NCBI GenBank assembly: GCA_933822405.4
Contig: CAKOGP040000224.1
Location: 479,868-543,867 of the forward strand
Direction: 5' to 3'
DNA from: Cylindrotheca closterium
Lineage: Eukaryota; Bacillariophyta; Bacillariophyceae; Bacillariales; Bacillariaceae
Length of the DNA stretch: 64,000 nt
The notes below the pieces were generated by a model. It had not been told where the DNA came from, ran no database searches, and was given only the letters and a program-made list of their open reading frames with translations. The translations under genes were made by a program, and so were the position numbers. This document shows positions 50,677 through 60,140 of this stretch, one piece after another. The first letter of the stretch is position 1, and each line of letters starts with the position of its first letter.

Positions 50677-52059
50677 CTATCGTCTACCTTGATGTTGCAA
50701 AACAGCTCCCAATGCCCAATCGATCCCAACACCTTCTACTTCATTTCCAATCATGATAGATTGTTGGGCATCCAATCCCAGTCCACTCGTCAAAAAGGAA
50801 AAGGCATACAAGGCTGAAAAGCACCAATCCTTGTTGTATTCTTTGGGTTGACTATCCTTCGGGTATGCCGATTCAATCGCATCCCATGGTTTGTTGCACA
50901 TTTCCTTGGCCACCTTTTCGTAATGTTGAATGGTAAATTCTTTGGCGGATTCGTCCGCTTTCATTTCGCCGACTCCACTCATGGTATAGAAAAAGTTTTC
51001 AAAGGCCCATACCTTTTGTTCGGATGGCTTGAGACCAGGTCCAGCGACACCATTCCAGAAGCATTGGGAGGAGGTCTTTTCGCATGTGGCCACCTTGTCT
51101 TGTTGCTTGGCAAAGACGGCAGATTTGATAATGGCCTGGCATTCGTCAAAGTTTCCAGTACCTTTATAAGCAATGGAATTTTCCGTTTCGGTAAATCCGT
51201 TGGGCAGACATGGATGATTCAAGCTATCGGTCGAACCTTGTTTCGCCAATAGAGCCTGTTCCACAGCCCCCTTTGCCGATTGGACTCCGGCGCCCAAGAA
51301 GGAATGGGTGTACATACTTCCCTTTCTTCCATTGGTAGGAGAGACATAGGGCAGCACATACTCCGAAGGAACTCCCTTGGAAGAGGTGAGTGGCACACTG
51401 ACTTGGACCGAAGCTCCTCCCATTTCCAAGACACTCCAAACGGGTGTCGACTTGCGGAGATTGGACGATTTGCTGGTAGTTTCGTATAGATAATTCAAAG
51501 CAATCCAACCTAGCATTCCTTCTTCTTGACCAGATATGATTTGTGCATTAGATGGCTCGAATTGAAGACCCGAATTGCCTAGAGTAGTCTGGACACTTTT
51601 TAGAATCCCATCGACCGCCGCTGGTTGATCTTGTTGCACCAAACGAAGTCCAGCAGTAGCCTTTAGAACAATGGGAGTCGACTTGACCATGTCGGCAGGG
51701 ATATGTTCCTTGGCAAATTTGATGAGTGGCTCCAAGGCAGCTCCAGCTTCGGTTGGATTGGAAGCAAAGGATGAAAGTCCTGGTTTTGCCTTCATGGTGG
51801 CGTGATCTGGTTCGACCTTTTTGGATTTGATGCTGCCTGAATACTTATAAACGTGAATTCTGCACCCAGAAGATCCAGCATCAATGACAGCCATGTACTT
51901 TGTCTTGCTCGAAGAAGCATCGGAATTATCGGGTGGGAAGAAGATTAGGAACGTAATTACAACGAGAGTAATGACAATGGTAGCATTCTTAGCATTGTAC
52001 AACATCGTGTTCCGTCTTGGTTTCATTTCTTTGCTGTAGTAAGCGCTTGAGGCTGACAT
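50677..52059 (-). CDS. apyrase-like nucleoside triphosphate diphosphohydrolase (GDA1/CD39)
   Basis: A 460-residue protein with an N-terminal signal anchor (about 24-43, ATIVITLVVITFLIFF) and a lumenal or extracellular catalytic domain. The five apyrase-conserved regions are visible in order: ACR1 VIDAGSSGCRIHVYKY, ACR2 VLKATAGLRLV, ACR3 SGQEEGMLGWIALNYL, ACR4 VLEMGGASVQVSV and ACR5 IGNEVEGVGIDWALGA. The family splits nucleoside tri- and diphosphates to monophosphates; in the Golgi it removes UDP or GDP left by glycosyltransferases. The single anchor resembles the Golgi GDA1 type. Single exon, normal length. It is not adjacent to the sulfotransferase but could serve the same secretory glycan pathway. 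Confidence 0.92.
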   Translation of the reverse strand: MSASSAYYSKEMKPRRNTMLYNAKNATIVITLVVITFLIFFPPDNSDASSSKTKYMAVIDAGSSGCRIHVYKYSGSIKSKKVEPDHATMKAKPGLSSFASNPTEAGAALEPLIKFAKEHIPADMVKSTPIVLKATAGLRLVQQDQPAAVDGILKSVQTTLGNSGLQFEPSNAQIISGQEEGMLGWIALNYLYETTSKSSNLRKSTPVWSVLEMGGASVQVSVPLTSSKGVPSEYVLPYVSPTNGRKGSMYTHSFLGAGVQSAKGAVEQALLAKQGSTDSLNHPCLPNGFTETENSIAYKGTGNFDECQAIIKSAVFAKQQDKVATCEKTSSQCFWNGVAGPGLKPSEQKVWAFENFFYTMSGVGEMKADESAKEFTIQHYEKVAKEMCNKPWDAIESAYPKDSQPKEYNKDWCFSALYAFSFLTSGLGLDAQQSIMIGNEVEGVGIDWALGAVLQHQGRR

Positions 52060-52156
52060 TTTATGGATGATTTGGATGGCTTCTTACAAAATAACTTGCG
52101 GGTAGGTCGTTTGTTTTTATTCAATACTGTGAGCGTCGTCGTGTGTATGCTCAACG

Positions 52157-52187
<31 letters not shown>

Positions 52188-52700
52188 AAGTTTACAAGTA
52201 CAATTATAATGAGAAAGTCACAGGAAAAATGACCTGAATGAATGACGCTGAAGTTTGTAAATTCTTGAGGAAAACTAACGATGGACTCTTTCAGAACTGT
52301 TCGATCCTACGTTATCTGAAGCTATAATGATAGCTAGATGAGCACTCTGTCAATGTCGGAAGAGCTAGAGGTACGGTAACACTCTGTGTCGTTGTGCCTA
52401 TGCCTTTAATTTTCTCGGCATTTTCAAATTCAAACCGTCATTTTCAATTTATCGTCGTCGGCAACGCAGGCCAGACCCTAAGTTCGATGTCTGCCTGTAT
52501 GTACGATATCGACTCGCCCGAGTAGACCAAAACCAAGAATCCTACAGTAGACATCCAATATATACTCGTAATACAGTAGTGAAACCGAACGACCTCAAGA
52601 GAAGAAGTTACACTGTATCCGCTTTTATATCAGCTTGTCCGCAGCCGCTCTCGACGATACAAACGCATACATCCGCTTCAAGTAGAATTCTTGTATTGTC
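52060..52700. other. divergent promoter region
   Basis: Between the NTPDase (-) and the rhodanese gene (+). Holds a CT microsatellite at 52157-52184; otherwise nothing recognised. Confidence 0.5.
52157..52184. repeat. (CT)n microsatellite
   Basis: About 14 CT units, roughly 100 bases upstream of the NTPDase ATG. Confidence 0.9.
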
Positions 52701-54770
52701 ATGAAGGACGAGGAAGAAATCAGCAAAAAGCGTAAGCACAAAGAAGAAAAGAAGAAGAAAAAGAAAGACAAGAAATCTCGCAAGAAACAAAAACGGGAGG
52801 AGGAGGATGTCATTGATGATAATGTCAGTGATCAGCGCTCATCCAAACAAGAGGATGATGCCGCAGGAGTGCTTGTCTCATCCCCATCCAGTCAGGAAGC
52901 TCCATCGCAACGACCATTGCATTCTGCTGACGCTGACGCGGAAGAGAAGGATACTAGAAACGATGACGAATCATCCAGTAACAACAAGGATCGTAAAAAG
53001 GACAAGAAGGAAAAGAAAGATAAGAGGAAAAAGAAAGAAAAGAAGGAGAAAAAGAAGGAAAAGAGGAAATCATCATCCTCCGAAGCGATGAGTTTGGATG
53101 AAAATAAATCATCCAATAGTATTGATCACAAGCACTCGAAACTGAAGCAGCAAAAGGAAGACGAACACAAGTTGCTAAATGCATCGAACATGCCAAGTCA
53201 GATTGTGGAATCATCTGCCATTGAATTCTACGATGAGCAAATCAAACAAAAGAAGAAGAGTGAAATTGACGAAATTCAGCAACAAGAAGTCCGAGCCCAA
53301 GACAAGTTTGCCCTTACTCTACTACTGTTCTATCAGTATATTGAACCAATCTGGGATGAAAAGACTTATAACTTTATGCTGACCCGACTCCAAAAGGTGG
53401 GACGGGACCTCCAATTGACGGGACGGATGCGGGTGGCCCGAGAAGGCTTGAATTGTACCCTTACGGGATCCCACGAATCCATTGTGGAATACTGCCGGAC
53501 CCTCAAACGACTTCGGCCGACCGAATTTTCCGAGACAGAATTCAAATTGACCTCCGACTTGCCACAGGCCCAAAAATTTCCCAATCTCAAAGTCTTCAAG
53601 GTCGTGGAGTTGGTCCATTATGGTTTGGAAGGCTCCAAGGCTCCACCGATTGCCAAGTTTTCGGGAACTCATCTGGAACCAAATGACTATCACAAGAAAT
53701 TAGGAGAATCCAATACTGTCATTATTGACGTGCGGAATCATTATGAAGCAGCAATTGGACGATTTGTCCCACCCAAGGAAGGAGAAGGTGTCAAACAAGG
53801 CGAAGCACCACCCAAATGGCTGGATCCCAAAATGAGAAAGTCGACCGAATTTCCAGCCTGGCTGGATCGTCCAGAAGTAAAGGAAGAAATGAAGGGGAAG
53901 CAAGTTCTCATGTATTGCACTGGCGGTATTCGATGTGAACGAGCATCCGCCCTGCTCAAGTTCAAAATGGAAACCGATCCAGAAATCAAAGACCTTGGCA
54001 TTCAAGGTGTCTTTCAATTGCAGGGTGGCATTGATAAATATTTCAAGGCGTTCCCAGATGGTGGATATTGGAAAGGCAAGAACTATGTCTTTGACAAAAG
54101 ATTTTCGCATGCTCCGCCCAAGATTGATGGAGAATTGCATGGAAAGGTAGCAGTAGGAGATGAATCATCCTCGAGCCATCAGGCAAATTTGGAAATTATG
54201 GGTCAATGCGAAGCCTGCCAAAAGCCATGGGATATGTATCGAGGAAAAAGACGATGTCCGACGTGTGGTGTCCCATCTTTGATTTGCAAAGACTGTTTTT
54301 TGGCGGACAAGGAAGGACGCAAGAAATTGGGTAAGGAAGTACGGTGTGATCTGTGTGTCGAGCAAGGAATCACTTCGAAATATGATCTACGACAAAAGGA
54401 TGAACAAGATATCTATGAATATGAAAAGAAAATGGCCAAAAGGGGTCTATTGCGACCTGAAGCGTTAGCACCCAACCCAGACAAGGTGACTCGACTTCAT
54501 TTGAAAAACATGTGTCGCAAGAACATGGACGAAGACACGCTGTGTGAAGCCTTGCCCGGTATTACTCATATTGTTTGGAGAATCGATCGAAAATCCGATC
54601 AGTTTCTAGGTCAAGGTTGGGTCGAAATGGCTACTCCTGATGATGCTGCCCGAGCTGTCTTGAGAGATGGCAAACTAAAACTCTTTGGTCGTCCAATGTA
54701 CATTAGCTTTCAACCCCCAAATGGGAAGGACGTTTGGCCACCTTCCAGTGCAAAAATTGGAAAGAAGTGA
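52701..54770 (+). CDS. TrhO/TSTD2-like rhodanese protein with C-terminal RRM-like domain
   Basis: A 689-residue protein. Residues 1-190 are Lys/Glu/Asp-rich and disordered, typical of nuclear or nucleolar proteins. At about 200-300 is the acylphosphatase-like half of UPF0176/TrhO proteins (LLFYQYIEPIWD, GRMRVAREGLNCTLTGS), then a rhodanese domain with YCTGGIRCERASALL, whose Cys406 is the expected catalytic residue. A Cys-rich segment (about 503-553: CEACQ, CPTCG, CKDC, CDLC) probably binds zinc, as in TSTD2. Bacterial TrhO hydroxylates U34 of tRNA. Residues about 600-675 (TRLHLKNMCRKNMDEDTLCE ... GWVEMATPDDAARAVLRDGK, GRPMYISF) have RRM layout, an addition I do not know from TrhO or TSTD2. 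RNA modification or binding is therefore the best guess. Single exon. Confidence 0.82.
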   Translation: MKDEEEISKKRKHKEEKKKKKKDKKSRKKQKREEEDVIDDNVSDQRSSKQEDDAAGVLVSSPSSQEAPSQRPLHSADADAEEKDTRNDDESSSNNKDRKKDKKEKKDKRKKKEKKEKKKEKRKSSSSEAMSLDENKSSNSIDHKHSKLKQQKEDEHKLLNASNMPSQIVESSAIEFYDEQIKQKKKSEIDEIQQQEVRAQDKFALTLLLFYQYIEPIWDEKTYNFMLTRLQKVGRDLQLTGRMRVAREGLNCTLTGSHESIVEYCRTLKRLRPTEFSETEFKLTSDLPQAQKFPNLKVFKVVELVHYGLEGSKAPPIAKFSGTHLEPNDYHKKLGESNTVIIDVRNHYEAAIGRFVPPKEGEGVKQGEAPPKWLDPKMRKSTEFPAWLDRPEVKEEMKGKQVLMYCTGGIRCERASALLKFKMETDPEIKDLGIQGVFQLQGGIDKYFKAFPDGGYWKGKNYVFDKRFSHAPPKIDGELHGKVAVGDESSSSHQANLEIMGQCEACQKPWDMYRGKRRCPTCGVPSLICKDCFLADKEGRKKLGKEVRCDLCVEQGITSKYDLRQKDEQDIYEYEKKMAKRGLLRPEALAPNPDKVTRLHLKNMCRKNMDEDTLCEALPGITHIVWRIDRKSDQFLGQGWVEMATPDDAARAVLRDGKLKLFGRPMYISFQPPNGKDVWPPSSAKIGKK

Positions 54771-55095
54771 AACAAGCTGTGACTAACTATAGGATGGACT
54801 CGCACTCTGTGGTTGCTATTATTTATATCACTGAGTCATGAATAGTTTTAATCACGAGGTATAAGACAAGCATGTATGACAAAATCGCAACAATGCGATA
54901 AGGAGCAGATGCAACATGAGATTGAAGATGCGCATGGTTGACATTACATTACCATTACCGACACTGTAATGTTCCTACCTTGCAACGCTCTACTCTAGAA
55001 TCACCATCACCATGTATGACGATCGAAACCTGCGATGCAGAAGTTTTCATCTAGTCGTACTAGTCATTTCCGTTATTTCTACGGCTGCCATGTGC

Positions 55096-55144
55096 TGGGA
55101 TTGCAGTACGTTTTCTCGTAGAAAATCGAGGAATCTCAATCCCA
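55096..55144. repeat. 49-bp hairpin unit, copy 1
   Basis: TGGGATT at the left and AATCCCA at the right end are exact inverted repeats, and TTTTCT-CGT-AGAAAA forms an inner stem. The same unit recurs at 55180-55228, with the flanking TTTCTACG also shared. Confidence 0.8.
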
Positions 55145-55179
55145 ACAAGTGATCGTTTTTTGTACCAAGTTTCTACGTC

Positions 55180-55228
55180 TGGGATTCCGGTACGTTTTCT
55201 CGTAGAAAATTGAGGAATCTCCATCCCA
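55180..55228. repeat. 49-bp hairpin unit, copy 2
   Basis: Second copy, same length. The stem is kept in a changed form: GATTCC pairs with GGAATC and TTTTCT with AGAAAA. Confidence 0.8.
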
Positions 55229-55638
55229 CGGAATCAATCATTTCTTTTTCACACGAAATGGAAATTACCTGTAGTCGTTCTAGTCAATTTGAGATTTCAT
55301 TTCAATATAGTCACAAACAATGTTGTCGCATTTCCAATGGAGAGGAACACGCACCATGGTGTGTAATCTCTTGCGTTCCTTAATGAGGCCTCAGGCTTCA
55401 ATACTGAAGCAAGACTGAACTGGTCAAAACGAAACCAAAACCGCCGAGATGAGTTTGCATTAGATTTGCGAATCACCGTGCCGTGTAATTCGCACGGCAC
55501 GATGAAGAACTGAAACGGCAGCGTTTGTTCTATGTTCAAGCGAAAGCTTTGACGCTTTAGCACATAATTTCTTTGCCTTGCAGCATATCAATCATATCAA
55601 TCATATCAACCAAAAAGTCCCAAGACAGATTCGACATA

Positions 55639-57003
55639 ATGCCGACTTTCAATTTCAAGGCCATTATTGTTCCTCTCCCACTCGTGTTGACTCTTATTGC
55701 CGTCCTATTCGCCACTGTGACCACCTTTGCTGAGCAATTCATCGCCCACGCCAAAGCAATTGTCGCACCAGTCCACGAAGTCATCATCACCAAAATCGGA
55801 ACCTTACCAAGCATCATCACCGATGCCCTTTTCACCATCACCGCCGAAGCCATCACCACCGTCACCAATACGATCAGATCGCTCACCAACAGAGCTCTTG
55901 AATCTGTTGCCGATGCCGCCGTTCGCAGCACCAACAAAATACTCGCTCTTCCAACCAGCGAAACCTATCTACAGCTCGTTGTCAGAGCTCCCCGCGACTT
56001 GGTTCTCAGGGCTCCTCGAGATCTAATCCTTTACGGATCGCGAGCCTTGGTTCTCACAGTTTGTTCACAAGCCTTGGTCCTGTTTGGTTCTTCCCGCGAC
56101 TTGATCGTCAGCTCTTGTTCCAGAGCCTTGGTCACGAAGGATTCACAATGTTTGGTCCTAGGAGAGAATCAAGGACGCTTGATTCAAACCTTTAACCATG
56201 TCATTGCCCTCCTTCGCACTACTTTGATGAAGTTTGTTCAAGATTTTACCACCAACACACTTTCTACTGAACCAGGCATGCCATTCGAATTGGCTTTCCC
56301 AACTTTTGCAAAAGCCTGGACTCAATTCCCCAGCGTTGGAGCAATCATGAAATGGTTGCAAGCCTTTATTCGACGAGTTGGTGCCCGAGTCACTGCACTC
56401 CTCGTCGCGGCTGTGACATTCATTGAATTCATCAGTGGAGCTCTTACCACCACCGACTGTCTCATTATTGACTTCTCAGAAAAGATGGTGACTACCATTG
56501 ATCGCAAGCTCAAGCATCTCGTCTCTACCATGACAGAATATGCTGGTACTGCCTCGGAGACTCGCTTCTCCATGGCCGTTTTTCCTGTCACGATAAGAAT
56601 GTACCCGCTTCGAAACTTGACCTTTTTCGAAGCAAGCTCCTTCTGGAACATTCCAAATTTTGATACTTTCAGTGGTCTTGACTTGCCTGTTATCTCTATG
56701 GCAGTATATCGCAAGTTGTTCTCCAGATCCACTTGTCCTGCAACAAGAAAGGACCCGCTTTCACACTTACACTTGACCTTTTTCAGAACAGTCTCCTTCG
56801 ATTCTTTCAGGGTTTTGAACTTGTCAGAAAAAATGTTGGCCAACACAATTGCAATTGCAAATGGAACTGACAACGAAAAGAACCTGGAAGATGAGGAGGA
56901 GGATGCTTTTGAGGGTTGGGCTTGGGGTGGCTCGGAGCTTTGCAACCTGTTCGCAAAACTTACCATGAACGATGAGCAACCGACCGCTACGACACGAATA
57001 TGA
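55639..57003 (+). CDS. helical orphan protein with internal short repeats
   Basis: A 454-residue protein if the ATG at 55639 (MPTFNFKAI) is used; 22 upstream codons (from 55573) look like UTR. A hydrophobic N-terminal segment (VPLPLVLTLIAVLFATVTTF, about 11-30) is a signal peptide or anchor. Residues about 30-110 form long amphipathic helices. Residues about 115-190 repeat a short unit: RAPRDLVL, RAPRDLIL, GSRALVL, CSQALVL, SSRDLIV, CSRALV, SQCLVL. A second hydrophobic stretch (VTALLVAAVTFIEFISGALT) is near 250-270. The C-terminus is acidic (DEEEDAFEGWAWGG). Codon quality and length support a real gene. No family recognised; membrane-surface association is inferred. Confidence 0.65.
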   Translation: MPTFNFKAIIVPLPLVLTLIAVLFATVTTFAEQFIAHAKAIVAPVHEVIITKIGTLPSIITDALFTITAEAITTVTNTIRSLTNRALESVADAAVRSTNKILALPTSETYLQLVVRAPRDLVLRAPRDLILYGSRALVLTVCSQALVLFGSSRDLIVSSCSRALVTKDSQCLVLGENQGRLIQTFNHVIALLRTTLMKFVQDFTTNTLSTEPGMPFELAFPTFAKAWTQFPSVGAIMKWLQAFIRRVGARVTALLVAAVTFIEFISGALTTTDCLIIDFSEKMVTTIDRKLKHLVSTMTEYAGTASETRFSMAVFPVTIRMYPLRNLTFFEASSFWNIPNFDTFSGLDLPVISMAVYRKLFSRSTCPATRKDPLSHLHLTFFRTVSFDSFRVLNLSEKMLANTIAIANGTDNEKNLEDEEEDAFEGWAWGGSELCNLFAKLTMNDEQPTATTRI

Positions 57004-57335
57004 AATTTTAGTTGCAGCGAGTCAACATAATATGTGAATCATCAAGTGGGCAGCTGAAACGTCGAATGGACTCCAATACAAACATACTATAGTCCTACTG
57101 TATCACAGATTCAAAAATAAAATACACGGCATAAAATACACAAACGCCGCAAGAACCCAAGACTCTACAAAAGATAGCCAATCGAACCAAAAGATGTATA
57201 ATAAAAGAACCAAAACAATAGCTACAAGCAATTCGCATACTAGAATACTGTAACATCTTTTGGCGAGCAATGAAAGATTGTGGTAAAATGCATTCATTGG
57301 GATCTTTTGACGACCAACAAAAGATTGTGGTAAAA
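57004..57335. other. 3' flank, includes tandem copy of tRNA 3' region
   Basis: Contains the outer copy of a 47-bp tandem duplication that reaches into the tRNA gene. Nothing else is seen. Confidence 0.6.
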
Positions 57336-57348
57336 TGCATTCAGTGGG
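57255..57348. repeat. 47-bp tandem duplication spanning the tRNA-Leu 3' end
   Basis: 57255-57301 and 57302-57348 match at about 42 of 47 positions. The second copy contains the last 13 bases of tRNA-Leu and its TTTT terminator; the first is a non-functional copy of that segment. Confidence 0.85.
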
Positions 57349-57417
57349 ATTTGAACCCACGCATACGAATATATTCGAACTTGAGTCGAACCCCTTAGAC
57401 CGCTCGGGCATGAATGC
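57336..57417 (-). tRNA. tRNA-Leu (anticodon CAA)
   Basis: Minus-strand 82-base tRNA. Acceptor arms GCATTCA and TGAATGC pair perfectly, with discriminator A. The D arm is in CCCGAGCGGTCTAAGGGG, the anticodon stem-loop is TTCGA-CTCAAGT-TCGAA (anticodon CAA, reading UUG), a long variable arm marks it as class II, and the T arm is GTGGG-TTCAAAT-CCCAC. No intron. TTTT follows directly after the discriminator base as a pol III terminator. Confidence 0.93.
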
Positions 57418-57596
57418 TTAACGACAACAGCGGAAATTGGTGTTAACAATTGAATTACATCCAAGTTACAATACTATAATCATTACTACGATAAAGCAAC
57501 GGTCAAATTTTTAAATCCAAACGGTATTCCAAATCTAACAGACCTTTTTCTATCAGTATCAAATCCAGCAAATCTTCACCCTCAATATAGAGTACC

Positions 57597-60140
57597 ATGG
57601 ACTCCTCTGAAAGTCGTCCAAGCGGTCAAGATCCTGATCCCGAAGATGCATCCTCCTCTCCACCATCATCAGCCCCCGTGAGCTCCACTAGCAACAACAC
57701 CAGAAGACAACAACGAAAGGAAGCCTTGGCTGTGATGTTTGGCAGACTGTCGGTGTTGACCAAGAAAAAGTCATCATCGTCTACTCCTTTGAGCATCAAT
57801 ACGTCTTTGGATGAAAAGTTCCTCAAGGTAGCAGACGAGGAGAGCCCCACGGGGAGCGAAACGACTGGAACAGCTAGCACTTTTTCCCTCTCGACCATTG
57901 AATCGGAAACTAGACTGGCAATGGCCGGCAAGAAATCTCCTCAATTTGCAAATGCCTTGATATCTCCATCTTTCCAACTACCATCACCAACAGAAGATGA
58001 TTGTCCTAAGAATACGTTTGAAGTCACCTTTGCAAAGAAATTCTCCAACATGTTTCATACGGCAGAGGCTCAGGTCGATTTAAAGAAAGCCACACTGACC
58101 GCGATTGAGGAAGACGATGGTGAAAACCATCAATCTCAGGAATTTGATAATGAGGAATATTTGCCTGATGACAACAGCACTGAGAATCGTCATCTTTCAG
58201 AAGATTGTTCGGTGCAGTCGCAGACTTCGGAGAAAACCTACGCTTCCCAGATATCGCGATTTTCAATCGATGAAAAAGTTTTGAACTCGCCACTACAGGA
58301 AAAAGATTATCTAGAGGATTTAGACTATCTGGAAGATCTAGAGGAAAATTCTCACCAGTGGGTCAATGAGGAACATCATCTTTCAGATGATCGTTCGACG
58401 CAATCACAGACTTCAGAGAAAACCTATGCCTCCCAGATATCACGATTTTCCATAAATGAAGAAGTTATGAACTCGCCACGTCAAGAAAATTGCACTCTGG
58501 AGAATCTAGATGAAGATTCTTATCGGAGCAATAGCGAGGAATATGAAATGCTGGAAGCGAATTCTCAGCATTCACGCACCAGCACCAACGATTCTCCAGG
58601 ATCCAACGTATCATATTTATCCATGGCACAGTTGGATTCACCACGGATGCAAGCTGTAAATATTGGGTCCCGCCTTTGCATGACGGGAGAAATTCATGTT
58701 GTGATGGGTGAAAATACCGTTGAAGAATCAGATGATTCTGATCCATTTCTCGCCATTCGTCACGGTGAATTCCAATTGCCTGACAGAAAAGGACGACCAC
58801 CTTCATTCCATGCCAGTCCCGGACAGTCGGACCATGTTGCAACTTCAATGAAGACTTATATTATGCTTCCAGAAGAGCCAGCAACAGATTGGGATGAAGC
58901 TCTGGATCCTATCGACTTGATCCGCTATGGAAACGAAATCCTGTCATCTCAGTCACAAGGACCACCACTACCTATTCCTGACGGAAGGAAAGATTGCGAT
59001 CGCTTCAAGACTTTTCAGGTGGTGTGTGAACGACTGAGGAAGTCGTCGCCTGATATGGACTGGAACAATAATTTGGATCCAGTTATAGTCGATCGTCTTG
59101 GTGATGACGACCATCCTGAGACACTATTTCCATCTCCTTTTGCTCAATCCACTCGCAATGGAAGACCACCAATCATTCCCGATCGAAAGATTGCCTGTAA
59201 TCGCCAAAAGACACTACAGCATATGCATCTGCGGCTGCAGCAATCGTCTCCTGACGCTGATGATTGGGACCACGAGGAATCAACAGAATCAGAACTTGTG
59301 AACCATCATAGCGGCGATGGCCAATCAATCTCGGATCAAACGCGATCATCACATTCTACTGATTACAATGAAAACGTTGATGGCCTCGGTATAACGCTAC
59401 GGACGATTCGTCTACAATCAAAGCAGCATCCAGCCTTCAGCAATGCGTGGGAACATCGTCTAGACAAGTACAGCGACGAGGTAGATACTGATTATCATAA
59501 TGACGAGGAGTACACATACAATGGTGAGTACAACGACGGCAGCGACAAGTCCACAATGCAAGGGTTGGGCCAGCATTCCTACTGCCATGAACATTCCATG
59601 CCCCCAAAGGTGCCAAAAGCACTATCAAGTACGACTCGATGGTATCGAAAGACTGGAGCACTGCCACAATCATCGTATTATGGCCCCGGACCAGTCGATT
59701 TTGATCAAATGTATGACACGGTATACCAGAATAATGCGAAAGTATCACAAGTCGTATCAGATACCCCTAATATTGACACAGTCTACCTGCTGTGGAAGCA
59801 ACGGGGCCAGCCAATTGGAGTTTACTTGCGGAAATTTAAGAGACGCCATGGGATCTACGTGGATCGACTTGATCCGAATGGTTTGGCATGCCGAGCGGAC
59901 AATACAGCAGCAGAGTTTAGTCGACGATCCACTGTCTCTGCTTCCAAATCAAAAAGAAACAAAAGTACCATCCGTGCAGAGGCCGAGACAAGCACTTCAT
60001 CTCGAACCAGAAGTGTGGGAAGACTTGCACCTGGTATGAAAATTGAGATGATCAATAGTCAACCATGCCCAAACGATCTTCATGTCTGTATTGATATCAT
60101 TGTCCAGACCAGCGGCTGGCTGACACTTCAAGTCAGTTGA
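57597..60140 (+). CDS. repeat-containing orphan with PDZ-like C-terminus
   Basis: An 847-residue single-exon protein. The N-terminal third is Ser/Asp/Glu-rich. A unit of about 62 residues is duplicated at about 197-320: HLSEDCSVQSQTSEKTYASQ... and HLSDDRSTQSQTSEKTYASQ..., each followed by ISRFSI(D/N)E and NSP.Q. A second repeat type occurs three times at about 395-560: GRPPSFHASPGQ ... DWDEALDP, GPPLPIPDGRKDCDRFKT ... DWNNNLDP and GRPPIIPDRKIACNRQKT ... DDWDHEE. The C-terminal 120 residues (VYLLWKQRGQPIGVYLRKFK, HGIYVDRLDPNGLA, LAPGMKIEMINSQPCPN, GWLTLQVS) have the strand order of a PDZ domain, interrupted by a basic insertion. A signalling scaffold is plausible; no family is recognised. Confidence 0.75.
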   Translation: MDSSESRPSGQDPDPEDASSSPPSSAPVSSTSNNTRRQQRKEALAVMFGRLSVLTKKKSSSSTPLSINTSLDEKFLKVADEESPTGSETTGTASTFSLSTIESETRLAMAGKKSPQFANALISPSFQLPSPTEDDCPKNTFEVTFAKKFSNMFHTAEAQVDLKKATLTAIEEDDGENHQSQEFDNEEYLPDDNSTENRHLSEDCSVQSQTSEKTYASQISRFSIDEKVLNSPLQEKDYLEDLDYLEDLEENSHQWVNEEHHLSDDRSTQSQTSEKTYASQISRFSINEEVMNSPRQENCTLENLDEDSYRSNSEEYEMLEANSQHSRTSTNDSPGSNVSYLSMAQLDSPRMQAVNIGSRLCMTGEIHVVMGENTVEESDDSDPFLAIRHGEFQLPDRKGRPPSFHASPGQSDHVATSMKTYIMLPEEPATDWDEALDPIDLIRYGNEILSSQSQGPPLPIPDGRKDCDRFKTFQVVCERLRKSSPDMDWNNNLDPVIVDRLGDDDHPETLFPSPFAQSTRNGRPPIIPDRKIACNRQKTLQHMHLRLQQSSPDADDWDHEESTESELVNHHSGDGQSISDQTRSSHSTDYNENVDGLGITLRTIRLQSKQHPAFSNAWEHRLDKYSDEVDTDYHNDEEYTYNGEYNDGSDKSTMQGLGQHSYCHEHSMPPKVPKALSSTTRWYRKTGALPQSSYYGPGPVDFDQMYDTVYQNNAKVSQVVSDTPNIDTVYLLWKQRGQPIGVYLRKFKRRHGIYVDRLDPNGLACRADNTAAEFSRRSTVSASKSKRNKSTIRAEAETSTSSRTRSVGRLAPGMKIEMINSQPCPNDLHVCIDIIVQTSGWLTLQVS

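Larger units (their letters stand above)
54771..55638. other. intergenic with a duplicated hairpin element
   Basis: About 870 bases between two plus-strand genes. Its main feature is the pair of 49-bp hairpin units at 55096 and 55180. No gene is supported. Confidence 0.6.

Noticed and set aside
57103..57411. 102-codon minus-strand frame starting MPERSKGF
   Set aside because: This is a chance translation of tRNA-Leu and its flank.
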